NCBI RefSeq assembly: GCF_004361885.1
Contig: NZ_SNWH01000011.1
Span: 36,356 to 100,355, forward strand
Length of the DNA: 64,000 nt
DNA from: Halomonas ventosae
Lineage (GTDB): Bacteria > Pseudomonadota > Gammaproteobacteria > Pseudomonadales > Halomonadaceae
Direction: 5' to 3'
Below the pieces are notes generated by a model that worked only from the letters and a program-made list of their open reading frames with translations, did no database searches and was not told the origin of the DNA. Position 1 is the first letter of the stretch. Each line of letters opens with the position of its first letter. Below, piece by piece: positions 9,744 through 24,189 of the stretch. Position numbers and translations under genes: made by a program.

Positions 9744-11042
9744 ATGTCCCAGGATGCCCGACTCGAGCGCCTGCTCGACTTCCTGCGTCGATCCCCCACG
9801 CCCTGGCATGCCACGGCCCACCTGGCTGAGCGCCTGGAAGCGGCCGGCTACCGGCGTCTCCTGGAGACCGACGCCTGGCAGCTTTCCCCTGGCGAGCGAG
9901 TCTACGTCACCCGTAACGATTCCTCGCTGGTCGCCCTGCAGTTGCCCCGCGAACGGCTCCAGGCGCTGCGCCTGGTGGGGGCTCATACCGACAGCCCGGG
10001 TCTGCGCCTCAAGCCATGCCCGGCGCAGTATTCGACAGGCTGGCTCCAGCTTGGCGTGGAGGTCTATGGCGGGGCCCTGCTGGCTCCCTGGTTCGACCGT
10101 GACCTGGGCCTGGCCGGCCGCGTCCACCTGCGCCACGCCGATGGTCGTATCGAGGGCGTGCTGCTCGATGTCGACAGGCCGGTGGCGATTATTCCCAGCC
10201 TGGCCATCCATCTCGATCGTGAGGTCAACAATGGCCGTGCTCTCAATGCCCAGACCCAGATGGCGCCGGTCTTCCTGCAGGGCGGCGAGCAGCCCGACTT
10301 CGAACGCCTGCTCAAGCGCTGGATCGCCGAGCAGCACGGCCTTGAGGACGTCGAGCTCCTCGACTTCGAACTCGCCTTGCGCGACATGCAGTCACCGGCT
10401 CTGGTCGGCGTCGACGCTGAGCTGATCGCCAGTGCCCGGCTCGACAACCTGCTCTCCTGCTTCATCGGCCTGGAGGCTCTGCTGGAGAGCGACGGCCGCC
10501 AGGGGGCGGTGCTGGTAGCCAATGACCACGAGGAGGTGGGCAGCGCCAGCGCCTGCGGTGCCCAGGGACCTTTCCTCGGCGACGTGCTACGGCGAGTCAG
10601 CGATCAGCTCGGCGAGGCGGGAGAGGAGGGCTTCATCCGCCTGATTCAGTCCTCTCGGCTGATCTCGTGCGACAACGCTCATGCCCTGCACCCCAGCTTC
10701 CCGGACAAGCACGATGCCGCCCACGGGCCGCTGCTCAACGGCGGGCCGGTGATCAAGGTCAATGCCAGCCAGCGCTATGCTACCAACAGCGCCACGGCAG
10801 CGCTGTTTCGTGAGCTTTGTCGCGCGGTCGAGGTGCCGGTACAGAGTTTCGTGACTCGCGCCGATATGGGCTGCGGCAGCACCATCGGCCCGATCACCGC
10901 CACCGAGCTCGGCTTGCCGACCCTGGACGTGGGGCTGCCCCAGTGGGCCATGCACTCGATCCGCGAGACCGCCGGCGCCCGGGATGTGGAGTACCTGACG
11001 CGGGTGCTCACCGCCTTCTTCGATTGCTCCGAGCTGCTCTGA
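9744..11042 (+). CDS. apeB: M18 family aminopeptidase
   Basis: Cytosolic zinc aminopeptidase that removes N-terminal, mainly acidic, residues from peptides. The 432 residues fit the M18 family. Visible motifs include the metal-binding VGAHTDSPGLRLKP, NDHEEVGSASACGAQGP with the adjacent glutamates, DMGCGSTIGPI, and the C-terminal LPQWAMHSIRE histidine. It starts with ATG preceded by GAGGAATTCC. It diverges from prc and ends before a bidirectional terminator; no operon partner is seen. Confidence 0.93.
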   Translation: MSQDARLERLLDFLRRSPTPWHATAHLAERLEAAGYRRLLETDAWQLSPGERVYVTRNDSSLVALQLPRERLQALRLVGAHTDSPGLRLKPCPAQYSTGWLQLGVEVYGGALLAPWFDRDLGLAGRVHLRHADGRIEGVLLDVDRPVAIIPSLAIHLDREVNNGRALNAQTQMAPVFLQGGEQPDFERLLKRWIAEQHGLEDVELLDFELALRDMQSPALVGVDAELIASARLDNLLSCFIGLEALLESDGRQGAVLVANDHEEVGSASACGAQGPFLGDVLRRVSDQLGEAGEEGFIRLIQSSRLISCDNAHALHPSFPDKHDAAHGPLLNGGPVIKVNASQRYATNSATAALFRELCRAVEVPVQSFVTRADMGCGSTIGPITATELGLPTLDVGLPQWAMHSIRETAGARDVEYLTRVLTAFFDCSELL

Positions 11043-11217
11043 TACTTCAGCGGCAAGGTACGGGTTGTGATGAGCTAGGTGTGACGTGACGATGGAGCCC
11101 TCGCCATGCCCGGTGCGCTGTTGCTTGCCAAGCCTATGAGGTCAGATGGCCAGCCGATATATCGTCGGTCAACGACCACGCCAGTCTGCGATGAACCCGA
11201 TCCTCAATGAGTGATGC

Positions 11218-11255
11218 CCAAAAACCCGCCTAGTGAACTAGGCGGGTTTTTGGGT
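11218..11255. terminator. bidirectional rho-independent terminator
   Basis: AAAACCCGCCTA and TAGGCGGGTTTT pair around a GTGAAC loop, with A and T runs on both flanks. It can end apeB transcription from the left and the minus-strand tRNA-Met from the right. Confidence 0.85.
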
Positions 11256-11269
11256 AGTGTTCGGGTATC

Positions 11270-11346
11270 TGGTGGCTACGCCCTGATTTGAACAGGGGAC
11301 CCCATCATTATGAGTGATGTGCTCTAACCAGCTGAGCTACGTAGCC
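11270..11346 (-). tRNA. tRNA-Met (CAT), second copy, inverted
   Basis: Reverse complement of the tRNA-Met at 6782-6858, with the same acceptor arms, anticodon loop CTCATAA and encoded CCA. It runs leftward into the terminator at 11218-11255. The two copies form a 77-base inverted repeat enclosing the tRNA-Asn cluster, prc and apeB. Confidence 0.95.
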
Positions 11347-11389
11347 AAATAATGGGGCGAAAGCATACGCAGTTTGCTTTCTCGGGTCA

Positions 11390-11420
11390 AGGCCAAGGCT
11401 ATCTGCGATAGCCTTGGCCT
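11390..11420. promoter_or_regulatory. 14-bp perfect stem-loop upstream of pyrG
   Basis: AGGCCAAGGCTATC pairs perfectly with GATAGCCTTGGCCT around a TGC loop, about 100 bases before the pyrG start. No T run follows on either strand, so it is not a standard terminator. It may be a leader-RNA structure or a protein site; its role is unknown. Confidence 0.4.
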
Positions 11421-11459
11421 GAAGCTGTCGAAATTGAGCCTTTGGTCGTAATCTGCTAG

Positions 11460-15420
<3,961 letters not shown>

Positions 15421-15501
15421 GCGAACAGCGTTGCCTTTTGCGCGACCTGCTGTAGGAGATCGCCTACAGCGTGGCGAAGAGATATGCTATTTCTGCATCG
15501 G

Positions 15502-15536
15502 AAAGGCCCACTCCTCACGGGGTTGGCCTTTTTATT
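15502..15536 (+). terminator. rho-independent terminator after eno
   Basis: AAAGGCCCACTCC pairs with GGGGTTGGCCTTT (one mismatch and one G-T pair) around TCAC, followed by further T residues. It lies about 80 bases after the eno stop. Confidence 0.8.
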
Positions 15537-15851
15537 TGATTGATTTAAAAGGATTTAATTTTCGCGGTGATGAATGGGTGGGCTGCAATGACTTTGGCCG
15601 GCCCATCATGGGCGGGCTTGCGCGGCAATGCGGCTATGTCACACTGCATTCGGGATGTGGGAGAGCAGCGAGGCTCTTTCGGCAGGATGCAACGGGATGC
15701 GTCAGTGATGCGCTCGGTGCGGCAGGACGCCGCTCCCGGGCAGGGAAACCATCACGGGAGTCAGGCGGAGGGAACCGCCTGTGGATCAGCTGGGAGCGGG
15801 CGGCCTGCGGGCCGCCTTTTTGCCGAGTGTTCCCCTTATTCGCTCAGGGCA
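15537..15851 (+). other. gene-poor stretch ending in a strong terminator; possible small RNA
   Basis: No convincing protein gene is present on either strand here. On the plus strand it ends with a complete intrinsic terminator at 15799-15821 (GGCGGCC, loop TGCG, GGCCGCC, then TTTTT). Because the eno terminator lies at 15502-15536, this second terminator would end some other transcript. The bases before it contain further hairpins, for example AGGCGG-AGGGAA-CCGCCT near 15764. This suggests a small RNA of up to about 280 bases, but I find no clear promoter and recognise no RNA family. Confidence 0.3.
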
Positions 15852-15897
15852 GAGACGACAAGGCCGGATGTTATGCAACATCCGGCCTTGTCGTCTC
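15852..15897. terminator. 21-bp perfect hairpin at the fdxA 3' end
   Basis: Bases 15852-15872 pair perfectly with 15877-15897 around an ATGC loop (GAGACGACAAGG.../...CCTTGTCGTCTC). It lies 16 bases beyond the fdxA stop, so it most likely ends or stabilises the fdxA transcript. No T run follows on either strand, so it is not a classical terminator. Confidence 0.55.
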
Positions 15898-15913
15898 CGT
15901 CCGCGTTAGCAGC

Positions 15914-16237
15914 TCAGCGCTCGAGCAACTCCAGCTTGCCTGGCTTGCCGTCCCACTCCTCGGCATCCTCCGGCGGATCCTTCTTCTCGGTGATATTAGG
16001 CCACACCTCGGCCAGCTCGGCATTGATCTCGATGAACGCCTCCTGGCCCTCAGGCAGCTCATCCTCCGAGAAGATCGCCTCGGCGGGGCATTCCGGCTCG
16101 CACAGTGCGCAGTCGATGCACTCGTCGGGGTGGATCACCAGGAAGTTGGGGCCCTCGTAGAAGCAGTCCACCGGGCAGACCTCGACACAGTCGGTGTACT
16201 TGCACTTGATGCAGTTCTCGGTGACGACGAATGTCAT
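15914..16237 (-). CDS. fdxA: seven-iron ferredoxin FdxA
   Basis: Small electron carrier with a [3Fe-4S] and a [4Fe-4S] cluster. The 107-residue product starts [18 protein letters not shown] and has the clustered cysteines CVEVCPVDC and [17 protein letters not shown], followed by the acidic C-terminal tail usual for this group. It is convergent with eno and shares a strand with mutS upstream. An AT-rich palindrome lies 62-85 bases before its start and may control it. Confidence 0.95.
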   Translation of the reverse strand: MTFVVTENCIKCKYTDCVEVCPVDCFYEGPNFLVIHPDECIDCALCEPECPAEAIFSEDELPEGQEAFIEINAELAEVWPNITEKKDPPEDAEEWDGKPGKLELLER

Positions 16238-16298
16238 GCCAGTCTCCCATTCTCTGACCGTGGCGGGGGGCGGCCGCTAGTCGATGATGTAATATTGG

Positions 16299-16322
16299 TT
16301 ATAAGAAATAGCATTCTTATAA
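16299..16322. promoter_or_regulatory. AT-rich palindrome upstream of fdxA
   Basis: TTATAAGAA-ATAGCA-TTCTTATAA is a perfect 9-base inverted repeat in an AT-rich patch between the mutS stop (16401) and the fdxA start (16237). It does not match the Fur or FNR consensus that I know. It may be an operator for fdxA. Confidence 0.45.
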
Positions 16323-16400
16323 TTTAAGTAATTTTATCGAGCCATTCTAGTCGTGGCGAGGGCAACCTCGCAAGCCGGGCTCGGCGCCATTGTCGGCCAT

Positions 16401-18980
16401 TTACAGGGTTTCCTTCCAGCGGTAGAGCAGCTCGAGTGCCTGACGGGGCGACAGCGCGTCGGGGTCTAGGCGGTCCAGCTGCTCGACCAGCGGGTGGGGC
16501 GTGCTGGCAAAGAGGTCGGCCTGGCGGGGCGCAGCCGGCCGTTCTCCCTCGCCGGTCGGCAGCCGGCTGCCCTGGTCGACCTCCTGCTGCTCCAGGGTGG
16601 CGAGCTTCTCCCTGGCGCGGGCGATGACGCTGTGAGGGACACCGGCGAGCTGGGCCACCTGCAGGCCGTAGCTCTGGCTGGCCTGACCCTCTTCCACCCG
16701 GTGCATGAAGACGATCCCGTCGCGATGCTCCGTAGCGGTGAGGTGGACATTGTCCACTCCCTCGGCCTGCTCGGCCAGCGCCGTCATCTCGAAGTAGTGG
16801 GTGGCGAAGAGCGTAAAGGCGCGAGTGCGGGTCAGGTGCTCGGCGCTGGCCCAGGCCAGCGAAAGACCATCGAAGGTGCTGGTGCCGCGGCCGATCTCGT
16901 CCATCAGCACCAGGCTCTCGTCGCTGGCATTGTGCAGGATGCTGGCGGTCTCGGTCATCTCCACCATGAAGGTGGAGCGCCCGCCGGCCAGATCGTCCGA
17001 GGAGCCGATGCGGGTGAAGATGCGGTCCACCGGGCCAATGGCGGCTGCATCCGCCGGCACGAAGCTGCCGGTATGAGCGAGCAGGGTGATCAGCGCAGCC
17101 TGACGCATGTAGGTGGACTTGCCGCCCATGTTGGGGCCGGTGATGACCAGCATGCGCCGCGTATCGTCCAGCACCAGGTCGTTGGGCACGAAGGGCGTCT
17201 CGGTGACCTGTTCCACCACCGGGTGGCGGCCACCGCGGATGTCGATGCCCGGTGACTCGGGTAGCGCCGGGCGCACGAACTCCAGGGCCCGGGCGCGCTC
17301 GGCGAAGGTGCATAGCACGTCGAGGGCCGCCAGCGCCCGCCCGGTGCCCTGCAGCGCGGCGAGCTCGGTGTTGAGGGTGTCGAGCAGGCTGTCATAGAGC
17401 AGCTTCTCCCGGGCCAGGGCGCGGGACTTCGCCGAGAGGGCCTTGTCCTCGAACGCCTTGAGTTCCGGGATGATGAAGCGCTCGGCGTTCTTGAGGGTCT
17501 GGCGGCGCACGTAGTCGGCGGGGGCGTCACGGGCCTGGGCGCGGGGGACCTCGATGTAGTAGCCATGGACCCGGTTATAGCCCACCTTGAGGCCGGGCAA
17601 CCCGGTGCGTTCGCGCTCCCGGGTCTCCAGGCGGACCAGGTAATCGCCGGCATGCTCGGCGAGCCCGCGGTGCTCGTCGAGCTCGCTATCGAAGCCCTCG
17701 GCGATCACCCCGCCGTCGCGGATCACCACCGGTGGGTTCTCCACCAGGGCGCGGGTCAGAGTGTCGGCCAGTGCCGGGAAGGGCTGGATATGGTGGCGCA
17801 GCTCGTCCAGCGCGGAACCTTCGGCGTAGGCCTCGAGGGCAGCCTGAAGCTCGGGCAGGGCGACCAGGGCGTCGCGCAGGCGGGCCAGGTCGCGCGGTCG
17901 CGCGCTGTAAAGGGCCACCCGGGCGAGGATCCGCTCCACGTCGCCGATCGCCTTGAGTGACTCACGCAGGGTGGCGAAGCCCTCGCCGTCGAGCAGCAGC
18001 GCCACGGCTGTCTGACGGTCTACGACCTGGGCGCGGTCGCGTAGCGGACGGTTGAGCCAGCGCTTGAGTAGCCGCGAGCCCATGGCCGTGGCGGTGGTGT
18101 CGAGTACGCTGGCCAGAGTGTTGTCGGCGCTGCCGCCGAGGTTGACGTCGATCTCCAGGTTGCGGCGGCTGGCGGCATCGATCACCACGGCCTCGTCGCG
18201 GCTCTCCACGCCGATGGCGGTGACATGGGGCAGGGTCGTGCGCTGGGTGTCCCGGGCATAGTCGACCAGTACGCCGGCGGCGGTGATCGCGGCCTCCAGG
18301 TGGGCGCAGCCGAAGCCGCGCAGGTCCTGAACCTGGAACTGGTCGCACAGGGTGCGCGTCGCGCTATCGAGATCGAACAGCCAGTCGCTCTGGCGACGCA
18401 GGCCACGGCGGCCCTCAAGCACCGTCGGCAGGGTCAGGCTTTCAGCCACCAGCAGCTCGGCGGGATCGAGGCGCATGAGCTCGGCGAGCATTTCGCTTTC
18501 GCCCTCGACCTCCAGCACGTTGAAACGGCCACTGGAGAGCTCCAGCCAGGCCAGGCCCCAGCGCTCGCCGAGCGGGGCCACGGCGACCAGCAGGTTGTCG
18601 CGGCGGGCATCCAGCAGCGCCTCGTCGTAAAGGGTGCCTGGCGTCACGATGCGCACCACGCGGCGCTCCACCGGTCCCTTGCTGGTGGCGGGATCGCCGA
18701 TCTGCTCGCAGATCGCCACCGACTCCCCGGCGGCCACCAGCCGGGCCAGGTAGCCTTCAGCGCTGTGGTAGGGCACCCCGGCCATGGGGATCGGCTGGCC
18801 GGCGGACTGGCCACGCTGGGTCAGGGTGATGTCGAGCAGGGCGGCGGCACGCCGGGCATCGTCAAAGAACAGCTCGTAGAAGTCGCCCATGCGATAGAAG
18901 AGCAGCACGTCGGGGTGCTCGTGCTTGATCTTCAGGTACTGGCTCATCATCGGGGTATGCTGGGCACTGGCCTGTGACAT
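16401..18980 (-). CDS. mutS: DNA mismatch repair protein MutS
   Basis: Recognises mismatches and starts methyl-directed repair with MutL. The 859-residue product has the mismatch-wedge phenylalanine-glutamate motif in [11 protein letters not shown] near residue 35, the Walker A sequence [13 protein letters not shown] around 620-630, the Walker B region [16 protein letters not shown], and a C-terminal region ending [11 protein letters not shown]. The length matches other gammaproteobacterial MutS. It diverges from pncC and recA, so DNA-maintenance genes sit together here. Confidence 0.97.
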   Translation of the reverse strand: MSQASAQHTPMMSQYLKIKHEHPDVLLFYRMGDFYELFFDDARRAAALLDITLTQRGQSAGQPIPMAGVPYHSAEGYLARLVAAGESVAICEQIGDPATSKGPVERRVVRIVTPGTLYDEALLDARRDNLLVAVAPLGERWGLAWLELSSGRFNVLEVEGESEMLAELMRLDPAELLVAESLTLPTVLEGRRGLRRQSDWLFDLDSATRTLCDQFQVQDLRGFGCAHLEAAITAAGVLVDYARDTQRTTLPHVTAIGVESRDEAVVIDAASRRNLEIDVNLGGSADNTLASVLDTTATAMGSRLLKRWLNRPLRDRAQVVDRQTAVALLLDGEGFATLRESLKAIGDVERILARVALYSARPRDLARLRDALVALPELQAALEAYAEGSALDELRHHIQPFPALADTLTRALVENPPVVIRDGGVIAEGFDSELDEHRGLAEHAGDYLVRLETRERERTGLPGLKVGYNRVHGYYIEVPRAQARDAPADYVRRQTLKNAERFIIPELKAFEDKALSAKSRALAREKLLYDSLLDTLNTELAALQGTGRALAALDVLCTFAERARALEFVRPALPESPGIDIRGGRHPVVEQVTETPFVPNDLVLDDTRRMLVITGPNMGGKSTYMRQAALITLLAHTGSFVPADAAAIGPVDRIFTRIGSSDDLAGGRSTFMVEMTETASILHNASDESLVLMDEIGRGTSTFDGLSLAWASAEHLTRTRAFTLFATHYFEMTALAEQAEGVDNVHLTATEHRDGIVFMHRVEEGQASQSYGLQVAQLAGVPHSVIARAREKLATLEQQEVDQGSRLPTGEGERPAAPRQADLFASTPHPLVEQLDRLDPDALSPRQALELLYRWKETL

Positions 18981-19124
18981 CGGGTTCCTGCTCTGGCGGT
19001 TGACGGAGGGCTGGCGTCGAATGTGCCATGCATGTCGCTGGCAAAGCCGTTATTGTACGGAAAAGTCATCGCTCACGCGCGGCCGAGCTTGTCTCGGCCG
19101 CTGCGAATGCCTAGGAGTCATGCC

Positions 19125-19637
19125 ATGCCCACCCGCGCCTCCCGCCTGAATGATCTCGACCTCACGGCTCTCGCCGAGCGACTAGGCGAACGGTGCCGCG
19201 AGCATGGCATCACGGTGACCGCAGCGGAGTCCTGCACCGGGGGCGGGGTGGCCAGCGCCATCACCGCCGTGGCCGGCAGCTCCGAGTGGTTCGAGACCGG
19301 CTATGTGACCTATGCCAACGGCGCCAAGACTCGCCTGCTGGGCGTGCCGGAGGCGCTGCTGGCCGAGCATGGGGCGGTGAGCCGACAGGTTGTCGAGGCG
19401 ATGGTGGCCGGTGCCTGCCGCGATAGCGGTGCCGGGCTCGGCGTGGCGATCAGCGGGGTGGCCGGCCCCGGCGGGGGCAGTCCCGACAAACCGGTGGGCA
19501 CCGTCTGGCTGGCCTGGGGCGATGCCGAGCGGGCCGAATCGGCGTGCCGTCATTTCGCCGGCGACCGGGCGGCCGTGCGCGAGCAGGCCGTGCGCGAGGC
19601 GCTGATCGGCCTGGTGGGGCGGCTGGAGGCACACTGA
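19125..19637 (+). CDS. pncC: nicotinamide-nucleotide amidohydrolase (CinA C-terminal family)
   Basis: Deamidates NMN to nicotinate mononucleotide, recycling NAD produced among others by NAD+-dependent DNA ligase. The start is the ATG at 19125 with AGGAG seven bases upstream; a frame open back to 19023 has no ribosome-binding site. The 170 residues match the stand-alone CinA C-terminal domain: TAAESCTGGGVASAITAV, WFETGYVTYANGAK and AISGVAGPGGGSPDKPVGTV. Its position just before recA is the usual gammaproteobacterial arrangement. Confidence 0.93.
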   Translation: MPTRASRLNDLDLTALAERLGERCREHGITVTAAESCTGGGVASAITAVAGSSEWFETGYVTYANGAKTRLLGVPEALLAEHGAVSRQVVEAMVAGACRDSGAGLGVAISGVAGPGGGSPDKPVGTVWLAWGDAERAESACRHFAGDRAAVREQAVREALIGLVGRLEAH

Positions 19638-19700
19638 TGCCACACCAGGCCGCGCTGGCGTGACCGCAACGCTGGCCGCGCCGAGATTTTTTCGCCATAC

Positions 19701-19720
19701 TACTGTGCAGTCATACAGTA
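19701..19720. promoter_or_regulatory. LexA (SOS) box of recA
   Basis: TACTGTGCAGTCATACAGTA contains CTGT-N8-ACAG, a full match to the gammaproteobacterial LexA half-sites. It lies 32 bases before the recA start. This indicates SOS control of recA and probably of recX with it. Confidence 0.88.
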
Positions 19721-19751
19721 TTCCAGAGACCCCAGATTCAGGAGGCCCGTG

Positions 19752-20825
<1,074 letters not shown>

Positions 20826-20828
20826 GCC

Positions 20829-21326
20829 ATGCGGGGTCACTCCTCCGGCGGCGGTGAGCCGTCGCCCCGAGACGATGCCATCCACCTGCTGGCCCGTCGC
20901 GAATATTCCCGTGCCGAGCTGGCAAGTCGGCTTGCGGCGAAGGGGCATGAGGCGGCGACCATTGCCGAGTGCCTCGATGCCCTGGCCGAACAAGGCCTGC
21001 AGTCCGATGACCGCTTTGCCGAGAACTTCCTGCGTTCACGCATCCTGCGCGGCCAGGGCCCGCTGAAGGTCCGTGTCGAGCTCGAGCGGCGCGGCCTCGA
21101 CCGCGAGGTGATCCAGCGTACCCTTGTCGAGAGCGAGCAGGCCGGCCAGGGCGACTGGTTCGCCCTGGCCGGCGAGGCGCTCAGGCGGCGCTTCACCGGA
21201 CCCGGCGAGTCGCCTCGCGAGCGCGCCCGCCGCGAGCGCTTCCTGGCAAGCCGCGGCTTCGATTTCGACCAGGTGCGCCATGCCCTGGAGCACGCCTGGG
21301 ACGAGGACAGCTCTTCAGTCCCTTGA
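20829..21326 (+). CDS. recX: regulatory protein RecX
   Basis: Small inhibitor that caps or disassembles RecA filaments. The 165-residue product has the three-helix repeats typical of the family, with AIHLLARREYSRAELASRLAAKG and LQSDDRFAENFLRSRILRGQGP-like sequence followed by VRVELERRGLD. It begins 3 bases after recA, so it is co-transcribed under the same LexA box. Confidence 0.93.
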   Translation: MRGHSSGGGEPSPRDDAIHLLARREYSRAELASRLAAKGHEAATIAECLDALAEQGLQSDDRFAENFLRSRILRGQGPLKVRVELERRGLDREVIQRTLVESEQAGQGDWFALAGEALRRRFTGPGESPRERARRERFLASRGFDFDQVRHALEHAWDEDSSSVP

Positions 21327-21335
21327 CAGCTGCGC

Positions 21336-21341
21336 TATAAT
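21336..21341 (+). promoter_or_regulatory. -10 element of the alaS promoter
   Basis: A perfect TATAAT lies in the recX-alaS gap, 129 bases before the alaS start. A poor -35 (TTCAGT) is spaced 16 bases away. The nearby TTGACA is only a few bases upstream and cannot serve this -10. Confidence 0.5.
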
Positions 21342-21469
21342 GGCCCTCTTTTCGAACGCCCGGGTGGCATTCCGCGGTACCCCGATGCGCCTGGAGACCG
21401 CGCGTCGTGGGGTCCGCCTCGCGCCAGCGTCGCCCGCCGGGTCACCCCGTTCATCGCCACGGATATGCC

Positions 21470-24079
21470 ATGAAAAGCGCAGACATCAGACAGGCCTTTC
21501 TGAGTTACTTCGAGGCGCACGGCCATACCGTCGTGCCCTCCAGCTCACTGGTTCCCGGCAACGACCCGACTCTGCTGTTCACCAATGCCGGCATGGTGCC
21601 GTTCAAGGAGGTTTTCCTGGGGCGCGACCCTCGCCCCTACGTGCGCGCGGCCTCGGCCCAGCGCTGCGTGCGTGCCGGCGGCAAGCACAACGACCTCGAC
21701 AACGTCGGCTATACTGCCCGCCACCATACCTTCTTCGAGATGCTGGGCAACTTCAGCTTCGGCGACTACTTCAAGCGCGAGGCCATCCACTTTGCCTGGG
21801 AGTTTCTGACCCAGACTCTGGGGTTGGCGAAGGAGAAGCTGTGGGTCACCGTGCATGTCAGCGACGACGAGGCCGAACGCATCTGGAAGCACGAGGTGGG
21901 CATCGACCCCGAGCGCTTCTCGAAGCTCGACGAAGACAACTTCTGGCAGATGGGTGACACCGGCCCCTGCGGCCCCAGCTCCGAGATCTTCTACGACCAT
22001 GGCCCCGAGGTCTGGGGCGGACCGCCCGGCAGCCCCGAGGAGGACGGCGACCGCTACATCGAGATCTGGAACCTGGTATTCATGCAGTTCGATCGCGACG
22101 CCGAGGGCACCATGAACCCCCTACCCAAGCCCTCCATCGACACCGGCATGGGCCTGGAGCGCATCGCCGCGGTGATGCAGGGCGTGCACTCCAACTACGA
22201 GATCGACCTGTTCCAGAGCCTGCTGGCCTCGGCGGCACTCCACACCGGCCACGCCGACACCCGCAATCCCTCGTTGCGAGTCATCGCCGACCATATCCGC
22301 TCGTGTGCCTTCCTGATCGCCGATGGTGTGCTGCCTTCCAACGAGGGGCGTGGCTATGTGCTACGCCGAATCATTCGCCGTGCCATTCGCCACGGCCACA
22401 AGCTGGGCGCCCAGGGCCACTTCTTCCACAAGCTGGTGGGCGCGCTGGACGTGGAAATGGGCGACGCCTATCCGGAGCTGCGCGAGGCGCGCCACCAGAT
22501 CGAGCGTGTGCTGCTCAAGGAGGAGGAGCAGTTCGCCCGCACCCTGGAGCATGGCATGGGCCTGCTCGAGGAGGCGCTGGTGGGTCTCGAGGGCGAGGTG
22601 CTGCCCGGCGAGACGGTGTTCAAGCTCTACGACACCTACGGCTTCCCCTATGATCTGACCGCCGATGTCTGCCGCGAGCGTGGCGTGACCCTCGACGAGG
22701 TCGGCTTCGAGCGTGCGCTGGCGGCCCAGCGCGAACGCGCCCGGGCGGCCAGCCAGTTCGGCGCCGACTACGGCACCGAACTGGAGCTGGAGGGTGAGAC
22801 CGCCTTTACCGGCTACGAGCGCCTCGAGGATCGCGCCATCGTTACCGCCCTGGCGGATCGGCAGGGCAACCCCCAGAGGCACCTTGTCCCCGAGCTGAAG
22901 GCGGTCGTCGTGCTCGACCGCACGCCCTTCTATGGCGAGTCGGGGGGCCAGGTGGGCGATACCGGCTACTTATACCTCGAAGATGGCGGCCGCTTCCTGG
23001 TCGAGGATACTCAGAAACAGGGCGGCCACCACCTGCACCACGGCGTACTGCTCGAGGGAGAACTGACGGTCGGCAGCGAGGTGCGCCCCGAGGTTGATGC
23101 CAAGCTGCGCGCCGCCATCATGCGCAATCACTCTGCCACCCACCTGATGCACAAGGCGCTGCGTCTGGTGCTCGGCGAGCATGTGGCGCAAAAGGGTTCG
23201 CTGGTCACGCCCGAGCGGCTGCGCTTCGACTTCAGCCACTTCGAGCCGATGAGCGATGCACAACTGGCCGAGGTGGAGCGCCTGGTCAACGAGCAGATAC
23301 TCGCCAACGCCCCGACCCGGATCGAGCAGATGACCCTTGATGAGGCTAAGGCCAAGGGTGCCGCGGCGCTGTTCGAGGCCAAGTACGCCGATAACGTGCG
23401 TGTGCTGACCATTGGCGCCGACGATTTCTCCATCGAGCTGTGCGGCGGCACTCATGTGACGCGTAGCGGCGACATCGGCTGCTTTCATATCGTCAGCGAG
23501 CAGGGTACCGCTTCCGGGGTGCGCCGCATCGAAGCGATCACCGGTGAGCAGGCGCTGGCCTGGTTTCGCGATCAGGAGGCGCGCCTCAATCGCATCGGCG
23601 AACGCCTCAAGGCCACGCCGGAGCAGGTCGAGGAGCGCATCGAGTCGCTGCTCGAGCGCAATCGTCGCCTGGAGAAGGAGCTCGAACGCCTCAAGGCCAA
23701 GCTGGCAAGCGCTGCGGGCAACGACATGGTCAACGAGGCCCGCGAGGTGAAGGGTGTCAAGGTGCTCTCCAAGCGTCTCGACGGCGTGGCTGGCAAGGAG
23801 CTGCGTGGCATGCTCGATCAGCTCAAGAACAAGCTGGGTTCCGGCATCGTGGTACTGGGCGTGGGCGACGCCGAGGCCGGCAAGGTGAGCCTGATCGCCG
23901 GCGTCACCGATGACCTGACCGGCCGGGTCAAGGCTGGCGAGCTGGTCAATCACGTGGCGGCCCAAGTCGGTGGCAAGGGGGGTGGCCGGCCCGACATGGC
24001 CCAAGCCGGCGGCAGCGATGTCACGGCGCTGCCCGGGGCGCTTGCCAGCGTGCCGGCCTGGGTCGAGCAGCGGTTATAG
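21470..24079 (+). CDS. alaS: alanyl-tRNA synthetase
   Basis: Charges tRNA-Ala and clears mischarged Ser and Gly. The 869-residue product begins [19 protein letters not shown], the family start; an open frame back to 21407 adds unrelated residues. The catalytic core shows [21 protein letters not shown] split across motif 1-2. The editing domain has the zinc motif [13 protein letters not shown] with later [13 protein letters not shown], and the C-Ala domain ends near [12 protein letters not shown]. The next gene is lysC after about 110 bases. Confidence 0.98.
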   Translation: MKSADIRQAFLSYFEAHGHTVVPSSSLVPGNDPTLLFTNAGMVPFKEVFLGRDPRPYVRAASAQRCVRAGGKHNDLDNVGYTARHHTFFEMLGNFSFGDYFKREAIHFAWEFLTQTLGLAKEKLWVTVHVSDDEAERIWKHEVGIDPERFSKLDEDNFWQMGDTGPCGPSSEIFYDHGPEVWGGPPGSPEEDGDRYIEIWNLVFMQFDRDAEGTMNPLPKPSIDTGMGLERIAAVMQGVHSNYEIDLFQSLLASAALHTGHADTRNPSLRVIADHIRSCAFLIADGVLPSNEGRGYVLRRIIRRAIRHGHKLGAQGHFFHKLVGALDVEMGDAYPELREARHQIERVLLKEEEQFARTLEHGMGLLEEALVGLEGEVLPGETVFKLYDTYGFPYDLTADVCRERGVTLDEVGFERALAAQRERARAASQFGADYGTELELEGETAFTGYERLEDRAIVTALADRQGNPQRHLVPELKAVVVLDRTPFYGESGGQVGDTGYLYLEDGGRFLVEDTQKQGGHHLHHGVLLEGELTVGSEVRPEVDAKLRAAIMRNHSATHLMHKALRLVLGEHVAQKGSLVTPERLRFDFSHFEPMSDAQLAEVERLVNEQILANAPTRIEQMTLDEAKAKGAAALFEAKYADNVRVLTIGADDFSIELCGGTHVTRSGDIGCFHIVSEQGTASGVRRIEAITGEQALAWFRDQEARLNRIGERLKATPEQVEERIESLLERNRRLEKELERLKAKLASAAGNDMVNEAREVKGVKVLSKRLDGVAGKELRGMLDQLKNKLGSGIVVLGVGDAEAGKVSLIAGVTDDLTGRVKAGELVNHVAAQVGGKGGGRPDMAQAGGSDVTALPGALASVPAWVEQRL

Positions 24080-24189
24080 CAGGTTCTCGATGGGCTCGGC
24101 GGCAGCGATGCTTCGGGTCGCATATCTGATTGTTCACCTTTCACTCATCCGGGTGCGGCGCGCACTCGACGCACGAGGGAAATCGGTAT

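Noticed and set aside
15700..15821. A cobalamin-type riboswitch reading of GGGAAACC and nearby hairpins
   Set aside because: The conserved riboswitch core could not be assembled and no cobalamin gene follows.
21324..21341. TTGACA followed by TATAAT in front of alaS
   Set aside because: The spacing is only a few bases, so they cannot form one promoter; only the -10 is kept.
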